Positions 30,209 to 43,374 of a stretch of DNA of 64,000 nucleotides are shown one piece after another. The notes under the pieces were generated by a model. It saw only the letters and a program-made list of their open reading frames with translations, ran no database searches and was not told the DNA's origin. Source of the stretch: Calvatia gigantea (lineage: Eukaryota; Basidiomycota; Agaricomycetes; Agaricales; Lycoperdaceae); assembly GCA_025093985.1 (NCBI GenBank), contig JACAAK010000003.1, positions 62,001 to 126,000 on the forward strand, in the 5' to 3' direction. The translations under genes and the position numbers were made by a program. Every line of letters begins with the position of its first letter. The stretch's first letter is position 1.

Positions 30209-32506
30209 TACGATATAGATTTGAGTTGATACCGCTTGCAGCAGCTTCTTTCGGGTCATAAACCAATTATAATAGGCTGTTCATAGCACCCTACCTCGTA
30301 AGGGTAATTGGGAAACCCAGCTCAAAAGTGCGCACGAGTGCCCGGAAGAGTTCTATAAAAACACTTGTTTGATCGTCCCTGTCTCTCTGGATGTGCCCCC
30401 CCCCCCCATCGATCTAGCCACTGGCTAGGCAAAGTGAGAGTGCGCCGTCTTCCCAGCCGTTGTTTACAAGGGTGTTACAAAATATAGTGCGTTTTCTTAT
30501 ATCATGGGCTCCTGCTTATCATTATGTCAGATGGCTACATGGGAACGGCAACGACAAAGGTGTACTGATCGGCGTTGTTCTGCTGTCCTGCAGTCGCTGT
30601 CGGTGAGGGTTATTCTCAGAAATTCGCAAGCTCCCAGGCAGATTGCGCCCCTTGGAATAACATACTTTTAGACTGAGATTGGAGTATTTCCGGCCTATTC
30701 CCTCCGCCGAGGCCATATTAACAAGTGTGAGGTCGGGGAAAATGGAATCCCGCATTAATCACTCTGAATCCCAGGCCGTCCTTCCGGTGACGTTCGGTGG
30801 TTATGTGGTAGTTTGCTTAACGTTGTCGATTGTACCCGATTGTCAATAGTCGGATGTAGAACTTACCACCATGTGCTATTTTGAGAATACCAGCCTAAGC
30901 TAGAATGTTCGATGTAATCAGATAGGAAGCGATTGCTGCATCTTAACTGCTGCGGAGTGACGGCGTCCAATACAACCCACGACATGAGGACATCCCGAGT
31001 GATATCCGACACTTGGTAAAGCCAGGGGTTGTCACTAATGTTTCAACTATGAATGCCATATGCTTACATGGCCTGATACCTTCTCTTTGCTAGTGACACT
31101 ATTCCGATCGACATGCATCAATGCCAAATTCACATTTGAAATGTCCGTTCCCCACGTGAGAAAAAAACAAAACCTACCCTAAAGTCTTATATAAAGCCGG
31201 CAGTGGACATTCGCTATCTCTTCGGAGCTGTCCTCCTCCCCAACCGCCTTGCCTACCCCGTGGTATGTCCCCACCCGTTTCTCTCTTTTATTTTCATCTT
31301 CAACTTACACGAATCTTCAGGGGGGTTTGCGGTTGTCCATTGGCCATTTCGCCGCGCCCCATCTACCGCTCAATGAGCACCACAACCAATCCAACGCAGA
31401 AATGCGTGACCTAACCTCTACTTGACTGGCTGAAAAGCCTCAACTTTCCGAAGTCTGATTTCCAGTTGGAGGTCAGCCTCGGTAAGCTATCAAAGTGATG
31501 TAGACTTTATGTCGCCTCGCTCCCAGAAATTTATTACCCCAGGTCATTTCTTCCGACGACGTTCCGTGGTTATCTGTGTAGCTACTTAATGTTGTTGACT
31601 ACATCTGATCGGCAATTGTAGGATGTAGAGTTTAACTTCATAGCTGACGTGACTGTTGAGCTACATGCGAAGACCAACATCCGACTGACTGACCTATGCC
31701 CCTGTGGATCTTGTGCTGCCACGCGGTCCACACGCCTTGATGACCTTCCGCAGCCCCCTGCTTGGATCTTGTTTGCGATTGGGCGAGAATTTGCGATAAA
31801 AATACCAACAAAGTTCCTGTCACCCATTCCCACAAAAGTTAGATCTAGACTACCCACCCCATACCCACTACTCCAATACCCTGCTGACTCCTCAACAAGC
31901 GTCACAATCACATATCAAACTCGCTGTGCTTGTAAAATCCATTCTGGTGGTGAATATCCGGACTCGATTTATTTAGCCTGAACTGTTCCCCATACAAAGG
32001 TTCACGGCAGTGACTTGGACAGCCGAATAGTATATCGCCTACAATGAATCGCTCACGATAAGATTGTTATGGCCTCAGGATTCATTGAAATGGTCACAAT
32101 TATATGTTGGCGCAAGATACAACAGTTCGCTGCCCTGCGTCAGCAGAATTTACGAAATCTGCTCTAAACTTGATGCTGCATTGCATTTTGGGTGAACCCT
32201 AGAAGCTGACGTTTCATTTGCCCTTGTTGCTCCTGCCCACTTTTTCCGCGACACCTTGTGGTTAAGATCTGTGACCGCTTATGCTATTGACCACATCTCG
32301 CTACGTACTGAAGGGGATCTCCTCCATTATTCGCCACCAGAACAAGTGAACTTTACGGCTGAAAGTTGATTCACGTCACTCAGCCTAAACACTTTCTAAA
32401 CCAGCTCCAGAACTATGTACAATACCCAGATATCCGTTCACAGGAGGAGGTGCGCACAACTGCCTGCGAAGGTACCCCTGTTACGAATCTACACTCAACA
32501 AATTGA
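30209..32506. other. Long gene-poor stretch with three diverged repeat units
   Basis: No coding gene supported. Related segments of about 90 bp recur near 30779-30870, 31547-31640 and 32240-32330: each has a TTCCG..GAC box, GTGGTTA about 10 nt later, then a GTTG/ATTGAC.AC stretch; the first two share GGATGTAGA. A run of C residues lies at about 30397-30407. Origin of the repeats unknown. Confidence 0.5.
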
Positions 32507-32620
32507 GGCGAGATGGCCGAGTGGTCTAAGGCGCCAGACTAAGGACTAGGGCATTAGATGTCCTCATTTCCGCAGGGAATCTGGTCTTTCGGGGCGTGGG
32601 TTCGAATCCCACTCTCGTCA
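32507..32620 (+). tRNA. tRNA-Leu(AAG), class II, with an intron
   Basis: Acceptor stem GGCGAGA (32507-32513) pairs with TCTCGTC (32613-32619, one G-T pair), discriminator A at 32620. D arm begins TGGCCGAGTGGTCTAAGGC, typical of Leu/Ser tRNAs. Anticodon stem CCAGA pairs with TCTGG around CT-AAG-G, giving anticodon AAG, which reads CUU Leu. A 34-nt intron follows the base after the anticodon. A long variable arm (TCTTTCGGGGC) and T arm GTGGGTTCGAATCCCAC complete the class II fold. CCA is not encoded, as normal in eukaryotes. Confidence 0.93.
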
Positions 32621-32627
32621 CAAAACC

Positions 32628-32633
32628 TTTTTT
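32628..32633 (+). terminator. RNA polymerase III terminator of the tRNA-Leu gene
   Basis: Six T residues 8 nt after the tRNA 3' end, the standard Pol III stop. Confidence 0.85.
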
Positions 32634-35257
32634 GCTCCAGCTTGATTCTACTTATCGAAACTCTTTCACGAACAGAAAATCGCAGAACGCCATCTCCAAT
32701 ACAGGCCCACTCAAATGGAGCAACACTGCCTCTTTATGTTACCTTCAGGAAATTCTAACGATAAAATCCGTGTTTTTTTTCCACCCCTGCACTTATCTTT
32801 ATATATGTAATGTCTCCTCCATGCCTCATTTTTAAAAGTTTTTCCAGAGCTACTCACAGTCCTACAAGCTTAATCTGGACATGGCGACGAAAGAAGACAC
32901 GTTTTGATCCGCCTCCGACATTCCAGTGCCACTGATTTCCATCAATTATTTGAAATCTCGTCGCCCTACCTAATATCAAACCGCAAGCGCAGCCGATGGC
33001 TATTGGTATCATAAGTCATTTATAACGTCTGAAGCAGTACATCTATGATCTTAGTCTCGGTACTAATCTGAATATATCTCCTGTTATGGCCAATGCGCTA
33101 GAAACTATCGCTTAGGTTTCTGTATTTATTCCATGGCATGCCCTTCGTTCGTTAGGACGTCACGGGTATTGGCACCCCTGCTAGAATCCCACTGTCTATT
33201 GTGGGCGTTTTCCATTTGGCGCGGTCTAGTGTTCCACTAGAATTTAGAGACCACATAAAACTAGGACCCTCATCCAAGTGAATGTCCACAGTTACCTGTT
33301 CCCGAGTCAACCTCATCCCCGAGCGCTAACTCTTTCACTGATTTGACGGCCATTAAGCAGTACGAGCATCACCTATGCACATCAACTTCTATTCTGCACT
33401 TTATTCTATTACATTCGCCTCGTTGATATGTGCGAAAAACTCAGTGGCTGCGACAACACCGTGCCACAGCTCCTGTTCCGATACAAGGCCGACACCAACC
33501 AGTGATCCCCAACATATTCCACGTACGTCCATCCCGAAATACCATGGCTGTACTACAAATGCTGATTTCGCGGCTTTGAAGTTGAATCAATCAAGGTGGG
33601 TCTCTTTCCTTCACCAGGGACTGCAGCTTGATCTGATTTGTTTATCTCGTTTGGTCCCAATTCCGCTTCCGACACGTTCATGCTTCGATACACCTGAAGT
33701 GTAAGTACCACAATAGACCGATTAGATAGAGGGGAGCAGATCTACTTATCACCCAATTTTCCCAGTTTTGAATAAATCAGTGCGGTGTTGCGCCCGGGCG
33801 GGATTTCTGGCGTAAGTGCCAACTCGGGTTGTGCCATCTGCCAGAGAATGATCTAATACGTCTATATCTGACAGTAAATCTGACAGTGAATTTGACAGTG
33901 AAAGTTGTGTACGCTGTTTCGGGACGCCTGTCCCCTGAATTTGTTTATGATGAAGCTGTTGAAGCGAGCGGCAGGGATCTAAAGTGAAGTAGAACACTCC
34001 CAGAATTGTAGAACGAGGCTGATAATATATTAATAAATACCTGAAGTGAAGTAAAACACTCTAGGTAATGTAATTTGGTAGGACAATGTGGATTGACTGA
34101 GGCTAACGTATATCAAGGTCGTCATTCCGTTTCTCTGTCAACCTCAACCTGAAATACCATATCGAGAGTTCCTTGGTTGCTGGGTTGAATCCTCATCCTC
34201 ATTTACCTTGTTAAACTCCAGGAAGATCATCCCATGCGACAGCACCGGGTAAGGCGTTCCTTAAAATCACGCGAGGAGACTTCCGGGATTACAATTGTCG
34301 GGGAGTCTCTTAGATCCACCATGAGTTCCCCGATAACCATCCATTCGCTATGGGTACATATTATGCTATGAAGTGTTTCTATGCACGTAGATATCGTATC
34401 CCCTCCTCTCTGAAGCCAATACTCCATTTGGACTTAAAGCCTATCAGTGCCTACGACAGGGCGCACCGATCATTGTGAAACATGTCGGAGCTGATACTCA
34501 GTAAGAATCTTGTCCTTCATTTTACTGCTGCCAAGGTCACCTTCGGGACATCGTAGCGGCATTTCCCAGGATCGGCCACGAGTGGTCGCGACCAAGACAA
34601 CTTTCCTGAAATCAAGCATTGAACGAGTAACTGTCCCTCGGAACGTTCACCAGGCGCCCTCTTATAAAAGTATAAGTACAATTCACCGTCCGTAATGCCT
34701 CCGGTGGATTCCCTTGATCTGACTAATCCGCGTGATGTACACGGTATCAGGGAAGAGGTTCAAACTGCGCCTGCTCCATTTTTTACATTCCCATAGAGTC
34801 GGTGACCTGGCAGCAGGAAGTGCTTGTCCCGCCGTCCCTGGACCATTGAGCACAATTGAGAAGAAAACGGAAGCCAAGGTGAACTTAGGATAGCTATTCT
34901 AACTGTCTCAACCAGTGACGTTGTTGATCCGCCGCTTATGGCGGATAAAGAACTCAGGGAAAATAAGCCCTCTCCGAAGATCCCGTGGAAATGCCGATTG
35001 TTGGATGTGATACTGAAGCCCGCAGTCGACTCGCGTAAATGAACGGATGTTCAGTGGGCAGGTCGGAATGTGACCGCTAACACCTCTTCTGTCTGTCAGG
35101 TTACTCGGAGTGGGAAGGCGAATTCTGGGCCACAGTTTCGACCCGCAATTGCCTGTTTGTCACATGATTGCACCCACCCTGACGTCATTGCCCTCCCCGA
35201 GCCTGCCCAAGAGGGAGGGAGCAACAACAACCAAAGTTACCTTCTATCATCAAAAAT
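32634..35257. other. Gene-poor stretch
   Basis: No gene I can support. A 109-codon ORF at 33375 has a weak signal-peptide-like start and a few Cys but no family match. Short related motifs (GTGAAGTAGAACACTC and GTGAAGTAAAACACTC) occur at about 33985 and 34047. Confidence 0.45.
33867..33902. repeat. 12-bp tandem repeat, three units
   Basis: TCTGACAGTAAA, TCTGACAGTGAA and TTTGACAGTGAA in a row. Non-coding minisatellite-like array. Confidence 0.85.
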
Positions 35258-36064
35258 ATGAGCGATCCAGGTTCTTCCTCGACATACGGTGCGCCACACA
35301 GCACACCGGGCTCTACCAAAATCTCCAACATAGGCTCGAGCGTCGGAACTAGAATCAAGTAAGTCGATGTTGTAGTGTGCATCATAACCTCCCTCTCCCT
35401 CTGACGATATCCTACCACTCACAGAGGAGCAGCGAGAGTAGTTCACGGTTCGGCCCTCCCTCCCTCTGTGCCTATGAGACTCTGTTGTTCATTTCATACA
35501 TATCACACAGGTTTTGGTGAAAGTCTCCGTGGTTCTGCGATGGGACTAGTGGATGGCGCTTTGAATCATGATACTACCAAAGACACAGAGATTACCCGCA
35601 GGGGTTCGTCAGAAATACAACGGGGGATGGCTGAGTTGAAAGGCGAAAGCCATACTACGCCTACTGCTACGACTAACTACGACTGCAGCACCGCCATCCG
35701 TTGGGAATTCGGCCTCTGGAGGTGGGGGTGGTAGCGCAATGGGTCAACAACCAACCGCTTTCGCTTCGGGTTATGGCGCGGAAAATATGCCAGGTACGTC
35801 CCGGTGTCCCATGTATTCGCCAGTGTGGTTTGAAACTTATAATACCCAGGCGCAGCTCAATATCAAGCACCGCCCACTGAGGTCCAGCCTACCGGTAACC
35901 TAGCCCAGTCAGCGAGAAGGGAAGGCTTGAGCCGAGAGTACCCTAGGAAAGTCAATAAGCCGGATGTTTTTCCGGTTGCAATACTTAGAGTTCAGCTATC
36001 AGGGATGGTTTTAGCCCTGTTTGAGCATCCCTGCAATCGAATGCCTGGCGCTGAACTTTCATAA
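35258..36064 (+). CDS. Small conserved fungal protein with KGAARVVHGFGE motif, function unknown
   Basis: Model: 35258-35358, 35425-35447, 35511-35642, 35689-35793, 35850-36064; 576 nt, 191 residues. It starts MSDPGSSSTYGAPHS and continues GTRIKGAARVVHGFGESLRG, then TKDTEITRRGSSEIQRGMAE, then a Gly/Gln-rich tail. From memory the IKGAxxVVHGxGExxRG core is a hallmark of short glycine-rich fungal proteins with no assigned role. The third intron (35643-35688) starts GCGAAA instead of GT and has a CTAAC branch-point 18 nt before its end. The second donor (GTTCGG) is weak, and the last about 40 residues may not be coding. Converges on the minus-strand gene at 36377. Confidence 0.55.
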
Positions 36065-36376
36065 GTAAATACAGTACAGTAGTGTGTGTGCGTGTGTTTG
36101 AACGTAATGAGTTGGACAGCGAGGGTCCCACATAAACTGAGAGTGATGACGTCCGAAACATACAATGAGACTGACAACCAACACCATTTGAGGGTACCAC
36201 GAATGCAAAGAGAAGAATGGCAGAGCCAAATACGACATAATTAGGGTGGGATTAAGTGAAAATATAGAATATGCGTGGTTGTGACAGTTGTGAGCCCATA
36301 ATCATCATCATATGCACAGACACACCAATAATGCATCGCATTTTCCCCTGCACCAACGCTTCCAAAGACCGAACTC
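36065..36376. other. Short intergenic space between convergent genes
   Basis: Probably the two 3' untranslated regions. It contains a short GTGTGTGTGCGTGTGTTTG stretch near 36081. Confidence 0.4.
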
Positions 36377-38190
36377 CTACGGCTTTGGGGAACGAAGTTC
36401 GCGCAGCTCGTCAATCACTTTATCAACATCAGACCGGTTCCAGAACCCTATCCAACCCTGCTTGGGCTCGAACCGGATGAGACAAGCCTCCCCTTCATAC
36501 GCCTCCATCACATCCCTCGTAATCCGCTCCCTATCCTTCTCCCATAGTGCAAGTTGTACCGGTGAGATTTTTTCAATCTTATGTGAGAAGGTATCACTGC
36601 GGGAGTGTCCCGCTTCAGACAATGAGTTGCGCGAGCCGTCTATTTCCGAAGAACTCGCTCGTGAGACGGAACGGGAATGGGGATTTGAGTGAGTAGTGCT
36701 GTCGTGTGAATGTTGGGATATAGGAACGACGAAAGTGCTGAAAGGCATTTCTGGGTTTGTGGTAGCAATGGGCGTGGGTACACCACTGTCGTCCTCGTAT
36801 GATGGATGGCCGGATGGCAGTGGTGGTGGTAGGCGTGGTGTAGGGAGGTCCTGAGAAGAGAGTCCCACGAGATCGAGGTCGGGAGAAGGTAAAGATTCAA
36901 ATGTTATCGGTGACAATGACGAGCCATGTTGTTGGTCTTCGGGAAATCCGGCATTCGGCACAGCCAGAGTTGTCGGCGCGGAGCGTTGATGGATGCTGCG
37001 ACCGTCGGCATCACCACCACCAGAATTAGAGCCGGGATGCTGGGAGGAAGTAGAGGACGTTGATGACAACATGCTGGTAACTGAGACACTTGCTCTGCGG
37101 CTAACTCGGCTTGTCAGCGATGTGTTTCTCAGCCAAGTTGTGTCGTTCTAGTGACAGGTCATCTTGAGTTATTGTGGGAAAGGGCCCTATCCGGGTTTTT
37201 AAGAATTCGGCACTCTGCTCGATCACGGTCGATGTCACTGTGTCGTCACGCAGGAACCCGTCGTCACTTAAATCACCCTCGATTTGTTCTTTTGATGGTG
37301 AGAGTTCGGAAGCAACGAGTGACTTCGGCAGGGACTTTCCCGATCTCAAAGTCCTCGGCGTGAGTGGCAAAGGCTCGTCTTGGGTTGATGCCGTGGACGT
37401 TGCGGAGAAAGTAGGCGAGTCCGATATAGACACAGGGGCTTCTTCAAGAAGTGGCGGGTGATTCGGACTAAGATAAGGGCGACTAGGCCCAGGACGCCCC
37501 AATGGCACAGCATCAAGCGTCAATGGCCTACTTGACATCTGCGGGCGGCCCTCAATGACGGGTGAGCGTAGAGAGAAAGGTGAAAGTGGTCGCAGGGAAG
37601 AAGAACTACGAGGTGGATTCGGACTGCTTACTCCCCACCAGCGTACTGTTAGCCCGCCCGATCCTTTTGAGTATAGGCATCTTGAGCTTCAGGGAGGACG
37701 AGTTTCGTAACTGTCCAGTGTGGTCCGATGCTTCTAGTGCTCTCAGCTTGGCGGTTGTGGCGCTAGTGAGATTACTTCCCCCACCCAAACCCGGACTCGT
37801 GTTCGGACCCTGACCACCGCTAAACTGTTCACGGATTCCTCCCGAGCTGGAGCTGCGAGATGGCTTCGGATCAATTTGGCGAGAGGGTGGGTTGAATCCG
37901 CCTAGGGTGCTATGTGGAGCTCCTCCTAGGAATGCTCCTATCGAGAAATTGGGCTTGTGAGATTTGCCTATGGTTGCAATAGCCTGGGCGGCCTCCTGAA
38001 TGCCAACGAAGAGAAACTGATAAGAACATTCGTCTTTGAACCGGGATTCCAACATACCAACCTGTGTTGAACCACGCCGGGAAACTAATTGCGCACTACT
38101 CGGTGAGGAGGCGGGAGGGGAAGAATTCTTCTTCTCGTAGTCTAGAAGGCGCATCAACTTGTCGGCTCTGTTGATGTGTACTGAAGACAT
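36377..38190 (-). CDS. Uncharacterised Ser/Pro-rich protein, several exons
   Basis: Three long frames follow one another on the minus strand: from 38190 (MSSVHINRADKLMRLLDY, then RFKDECSYQFLFVGIQEAAQ), from about 37680 to 37101 (SSSLRPLSPFSLRSPVIEGR onwards), and from about 37120 to 36377 (ending SDVDKVIDELRELRSPKP). All are Ser/Pro-rich low-complexity sequence with two better-conserved-looking islands, the N-terminal helix region and the C-terminal EKDRERITRDVMEAYEGEAC. I do not recognise the family. The two frame changes (near 37650 and 37110) must be introns I could not place with confidence. An ATG at 38287 in another frame is less likely as the start. Confidence 0.5.
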
Positions 38191-39340
38191 TCTTACGATA
38201 AGCGACCCGCGGAGCCGCAGCTGGGCCCGTACGAGTAGAGGTAGAAGGGGATAAAACAGCGGCAGTCGCATCACCAACAGAAGGCATTGATATAATATTG
38301 CGGAACCGGAATGCTGTGCGTCCCAGAGCGGTCGGGCAGGGATCTGAGCTGAAACGCAGCACAGTCACAATCCAAAGTCAGAGAAAGGAAATGAGATGGC
38401 TCTGCAATGCGCCGAGCGTGAGGTGGGGAAGCTCCAACGGCAGTGATTTGTGATGGTGGGAAGAGGGGAAGGAAATAGAGAAGAGAGTACGGGGGTGTGG
38501 GCCGGAAATCGTTACAGTGGTTCGCTTTTCTGATGAAATTAGAAGAAGGTTCTTCTGATGTGTATCAGGTGAAATGCAATAAAAGGTCGATCGTCTATTT
38601 GATGCGTCGACAATTTTGGACCTTAAAGTGTACAAGTTTCTCACAACGAGGGTAGATTAACGGATGCTCCCATGCACGAGGCGCCCAGCATGTAATCCGT
38701 TGTGTGGGAGGTGCTCAATATGTATGTCACGTCCGTCGTATATCTCAAAGGAGGAAAGCGACGCTGACAGTCAGATGGCATCAGTTGGATCAATACGTGA
38801 AACAGCGATAGGATTGATTATCGGGGAAATATCTGGGAGCGTCAAAATACACAGTACGACCGACTCCGCCTATTACGCCTTCGAGGGAAGCGGAACATCA
38901 CGCTCTATTAAGGTACAAGCATGTACATCGTCAACTTCGGACTTGGTATAACAGGGGTTAGCCTTGCCCGAGATCATCGTTCACAGACCCCTTGACTCAA
39001 ACCTTGTCGTGGAAGATGGATACACACAACCAGGGAAGTTCTGACAGTTGCAGTATTAGAAGATAGGTCAATGACGGGCGTACTCCCACCTCGCCATGTT
39101 GCCCTTAAAAGTTACACAGCATATCAATGAAGACATTTCGAAACGAACAATTATGAATTAAAGATGTAATAATACCATCAAATCTATACTCTCCCGCTCA
39201 ACTGGGTAGTTGATATCATCACCTGGCTCATTGTGGCCGCCTAGTAACCGGGGTCGTTCTTTATATTAATCAGGGGGGGCAGATCATACCATCCAGCATC
39301 ATCCAACATCAGAATCCGCTCATGGCGGCCCCGGGGAGCT
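38191..39340. other. Intergenic, no supported gene
   Basis: Contains the promoter of the Ser-rich gene and the 3' flank of the thioesterase gene. Nothing else recognisable. Confidence 0.5.
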
Positions 39341-40416
39341 TCACTGCTGAGGCTTAGGCGGGGGTACGCCCTGCCCGTCCGCCAGAAGGACTGGTACGCC
39401 CTTGGGAGGTTCGCCTAATGCATCTCTTACCACCTGTGAGTTAAGCAATTTGGCATATCGGGGTTGGACAAACGTTCCCCTGTAACTCCAAGTGAGTTTC
39501 TTTGAGAACTGGGAAGATAGAAGTAGCCCACGCACTCTGCTTCAACCAGGAGAACGCCATCTAGATCTTCAACCCGGGCTTTCACTTTCGTCTTACGACC
39601 TTTGGCTTCAATTAGGAATGTCCGGATCATGAGGAACTTGTTATGATGATATGTAAGGTTGCGTTTTTTAAAAGAATTTGAGAAGTAGATCTCACCTGGT
39701 CAGCACGGGTGGGGGCACGATAGTTGAGCGACAGGTTCGCAGTCACGCCAACCTTCTCAGGTAAATTAATGATAGCCTTCGCGCACGAATGTATCAACTC
39801 TGACTCAGCCTCCAGAAAAAGTGAATCAACTTACGGTCCGACCTATCGCCTCATCCAACAAGGTTGCCAGTAAACCTCCATGTACAATTCCATCATGCCC
39901 ACACAATCCTCGACCAACATGAATAAACACAACACTCTCGCTCTCATCTCTCCTCGCCCAAATAAGGGGTATACAACCAAGCTTCCCAGGTCCCCTTAAC
40001 GCTCCAGCAGTCAGACTATTCACCCTCCTCTCCTCCGGGTAACGTTGATATGGACGGGACTCGTACCAATCGCTCGCATCTGGCGCTTCGCGTAGTCGTT
40101 GCAGCTGTGGGAGGTTCTGTAATTTGGCCTCGAGAGCTTCAGTCTGAGCTATGGATTCTGGAGTGTTAGGGTTGGCAGGTGGTCCTGGTGCTGGTTTGGG
40201 GAATAAGATGGATATCGTTGTGGGTGGGTATATCGTGCCGAGGGTATATGTACCGAGAGAGAGGGCTGCCGCGGCAGAGAGTGTCGCTAAGGGTCCGAAC
40301 GAGCGCGGTCGAGGGGGAGCGCCTGTGGTGGTATTCGAAGAGAAACGGAGGTTATTCTTGTGCAAAAATAGTTTCCTCGTTCGACAAGCAGTGCGCAAAA
40401 AGAGCGAGGACGGCAT
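39341..40416 (-). CDS. Hotdog-fold acyl-CoA thioesterase-like protein, probably mitochondrial
   Basis: Four exons on the minus strand: 40416-39835, 39776-39696, 39636-39536, 39479-39341; 903 nt, 300 residues. The N-terminus is basic and amphipathic (MPSSLFLRTACRTRKLFLHK), like a mitochondrial presequence, followed by a hydrophobic segment (TLSAAAALSLGTYTLGT). The PaaI/THEM4-like hotdog signature HDGIVHGGLLATLLDEAIGR spans the first intron, followed by NLSLNYRAPTRADQ and KARVEDLDGVLLVEAEG, then a Pro-rich tail. Such enzymes hydrolyse acyl-CoA thioesters; the chain-length preference cannot be read. Location is inferred from the presequence. Confidence 0.85.
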
Positions 40417-43374
40417 TCCCTCAATATTAATCCTTGTGCAAGGGATGTAATGTCAGTGCACTTATCTAGATTGGACGTTATGATTTGAGTGCTCACCACA
40501 GTGCAAGACTTATGATATACGAGAGTTGGGCGTTAGACAATGATGACGTTGATGGGTCGGACACGACCAATTTTGTGGGAACGCAGAAACCGGTAAAGTC
40601 CGGCTACCGAGTAGCCGTCGTTGTTGTTGTTGTTGTTATTCGCACCCTGCCTCAGGGTTACTTAGCGATACCTGGTCAGACCTTTCCGCGAAAGAAGGGT
40701 TTCAGAGAGACCAGGAAGCAGCATCGCCTTGAGACCGGGTGCATTTTCCGGGCTTGGATGAGTTAGGGTCTGATCTTATGCAAATCCGGATACTTACTTA
40801 TCTCCAAGGCGTTCAAAGGCATTCGTGAACCTTCCACCGAGGCAAGGTGCATGGATACTGACGTCTCCTTAAAGCAGATCTCTGGTTGAGCACCGTTAAG
40901 TACTTGCGTGCTCGCGGTCGAGTGCACAGGAAGCTCTGCACAATCGAAGTTGGAGTTGGTCACAGAATTACGACACGTCTTCGAATCGTGGCATGACTCA
41001 CTTCAATTGCACAGCCTCGGCTTTGCCGACATACTGTAATGCTCATACATATAAATCCACAATATCCAAACCCGGTCGCCAGAGCACCTGTCGCGCCCTC
41101 CATCAACTAAAAGTGACACAAAGTGAGCAAGCATTTCCTACAGTCTCCATCCCCATCAAATACTAATCAACTAATCACTCCTCGGATATTCTTAGTTCTT
41201 TGTATCAACATCCCAAAATTCCAACCGGTGTCGACACCTTTCCCAAATTCCGACCTACATAACCCAACGTCACAACGATGAGCACCAAAATGGGGTCAAC
41301 ATTGTTTTGCACATCCTGCCTATCGTTCGCCCTCGGTGAAGGCGGAAACGCAGCGGAAATTTGCAAAAGAGTCGGAATATGCGAAAAGTTGCTGGGCCTC
41401 CAAGGTTCCTAGCTCAGTAACGGCTACTCGTGCCTTGGGATTTGTCGAAAGAAGGGTAACTAAGATTAAACGGGGGTATAGTAAGCCTAGGCCTCTCCAA
41501 GGAGACTGGTCGTTCTAGGAGGATTAGCTTCGAATGCAAGTACCGCGGGACGCGTAACTGCAGAGTAAAAGCGGAAGCTGGGGCCATATAAAAGTGAGCC
41601 GGGCTGGGAGTCGGTCGGCAAGTCCAAATTTCAGGCCCTGAAGATTCGTCTGCAAACGTTGTAAACAATATCTCTACCAAATGTACAATTACACCAGCTT
41701 GTGATATCCACAAGACTGGTCACACCCCAGATTTTCGTGACGAGCCTCTGCCAGATTTAAATGTAAAAACCCCATGGTTAAATCAAGGTAGAATTTGACT
41801 TATGCTTCAGTTCCTCCATAGAGTTTCAACACAGAGTTATTCCCGGGATAGCTTTCTCAGACTCTTTCCTGCACGACAGCGCGTTTAGAAAGTTCTAGGT
41901 TGCTGACAAAAACGGCATATCAACATGTGCTCTGCTTCGATCTCCTGAGCATGCCCTAAGCTTTTTCTTCTCACTATTGTGACCCAATCATCTCTCGTTC
42001 TATTCTGACCGCCTGGAAGGAGGCAGACTAGCTTGCTCCATTCCCTAATTGGATGCCGCTGAACCAGTTTCAGCATTTACTATAAAGATCGTTAACACTT
42101 GGTCCCCGGGCCTAGTTCAATCGCACACCGATTGAAGGGCAACGGTCACGTTTACACAAACACGATTGTTGACGATTTACTAGGTCACCACTAGTCCATC
42201 TGTGTTCTTTCATATGCCATTCGCTAACTTTGTAAACCAGGACCCCACCGATTCGCAATGCCAAACCATCCCCAATACCCCAAATCTTCGGTGACCCATA
42301 AGGCATATGCCCTGACCGTCCACTCCCTGTACCGCGTGCCACCTTTAAAACCGCACCAGCAATCTGCTTTCGTGAAGGACTCAAAAGAATCGAGAAGGTC
42401 CTACTCGAATGCTCGACAAGGTCATGAGCAGGGAAATTCTAGGTCTGGGTCGAGGAACAACGGTGGTTCCCGGACCTGCTCATGCTCGGCCAAAGCCAGT
42501 AGCCGCTCAGTCCTCAAAATCGAGGACCAAATGCCACAAGGAAGATGGGCGCCAACTCGCTTCAAGCCGATTGGTCGTTCTAGGACGGGGTGTTTGAGCA
42601 GAAGTGGGACGAAACAAAGTGATTGATGTTTCCATTGTTGCATTCAAGTCTATCTGAGAAAGTTAGGCTAAGTTTATAATACCAAGACCCGGTCATTACC
42701 ACCAGCAGATCTTTTTACAAACAAAAATTTCATAGTTTAGCTTCGTTAATTGATGTAGTCCGAATGTACTGGAATTCCTCTCACAGGAAAGGAAGTTTGA
42801 GTCGATGTCTAGTGTCCAGGGATTTCGCCCAACCTAGCCAGTCATGGGGTTCACCATGTGGATCACTCGCCCCAGTCGCACGACCCGGATTCAAGCCATG
42901 AGTACCCCCACGTCAACCGAATACACTCGGTTGCAGAACTCCTGTCCTCCAGACGTTGAGGGTGAACGTCTACCGAAACCCATTTCTTCACTATGAAACA
43001 AAATGAGACAATGCACTTTGGAACCCCCCACGAGGTCAGTTGTGTCAACGCGCGCATTTGGTCCTACTTGCGAGTCAGCTTGGGCCCCTTCCTCTTTGTA
43101 TTTTTACTTCTCAGTCATCTCTTCTGGCGATGAATATAAGCAGGCCAAGCTCCCCTTGACTAAAGGGATAAACTTCAAAATGATAAGGGGAATGTAATTC
43201 TGATCAAGAGAGAGGGAAAAATAGCCGATTACATTCGTGGGGTTTCACACGGTATGGGATTTGTACATTCAAGTCCTTTCGACATCACCTTCGTGCTTTC
43301 CAATACAGCGGGGGCCCCAGGTTTTATTCTTCTTCTTGTCACCAGGACCGAGGGGTAACTTTGAGCGGCGGTGC
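40417..43374. other. Long gene-poor stretch
   Basis: No supported gene in about 3 kb. A (GTT)n microsatellite lies at about 40620-40637. Open frames are short, without domain or intron pattern. Confidence 0.5.

Noticed and set aside
33375..33704. Possible small secreted protein (MHINFYSALYSITFASLICA...)
   Set aside because: Signal peptide is weak, Cys pattern matches no family I know, and no intron or promoter supports it.
33867..33902. Direct 12-bp repeats considered as a CRISPR array
   Set aside because: Units are contiguous without spacers and the genome is eukaryotic.
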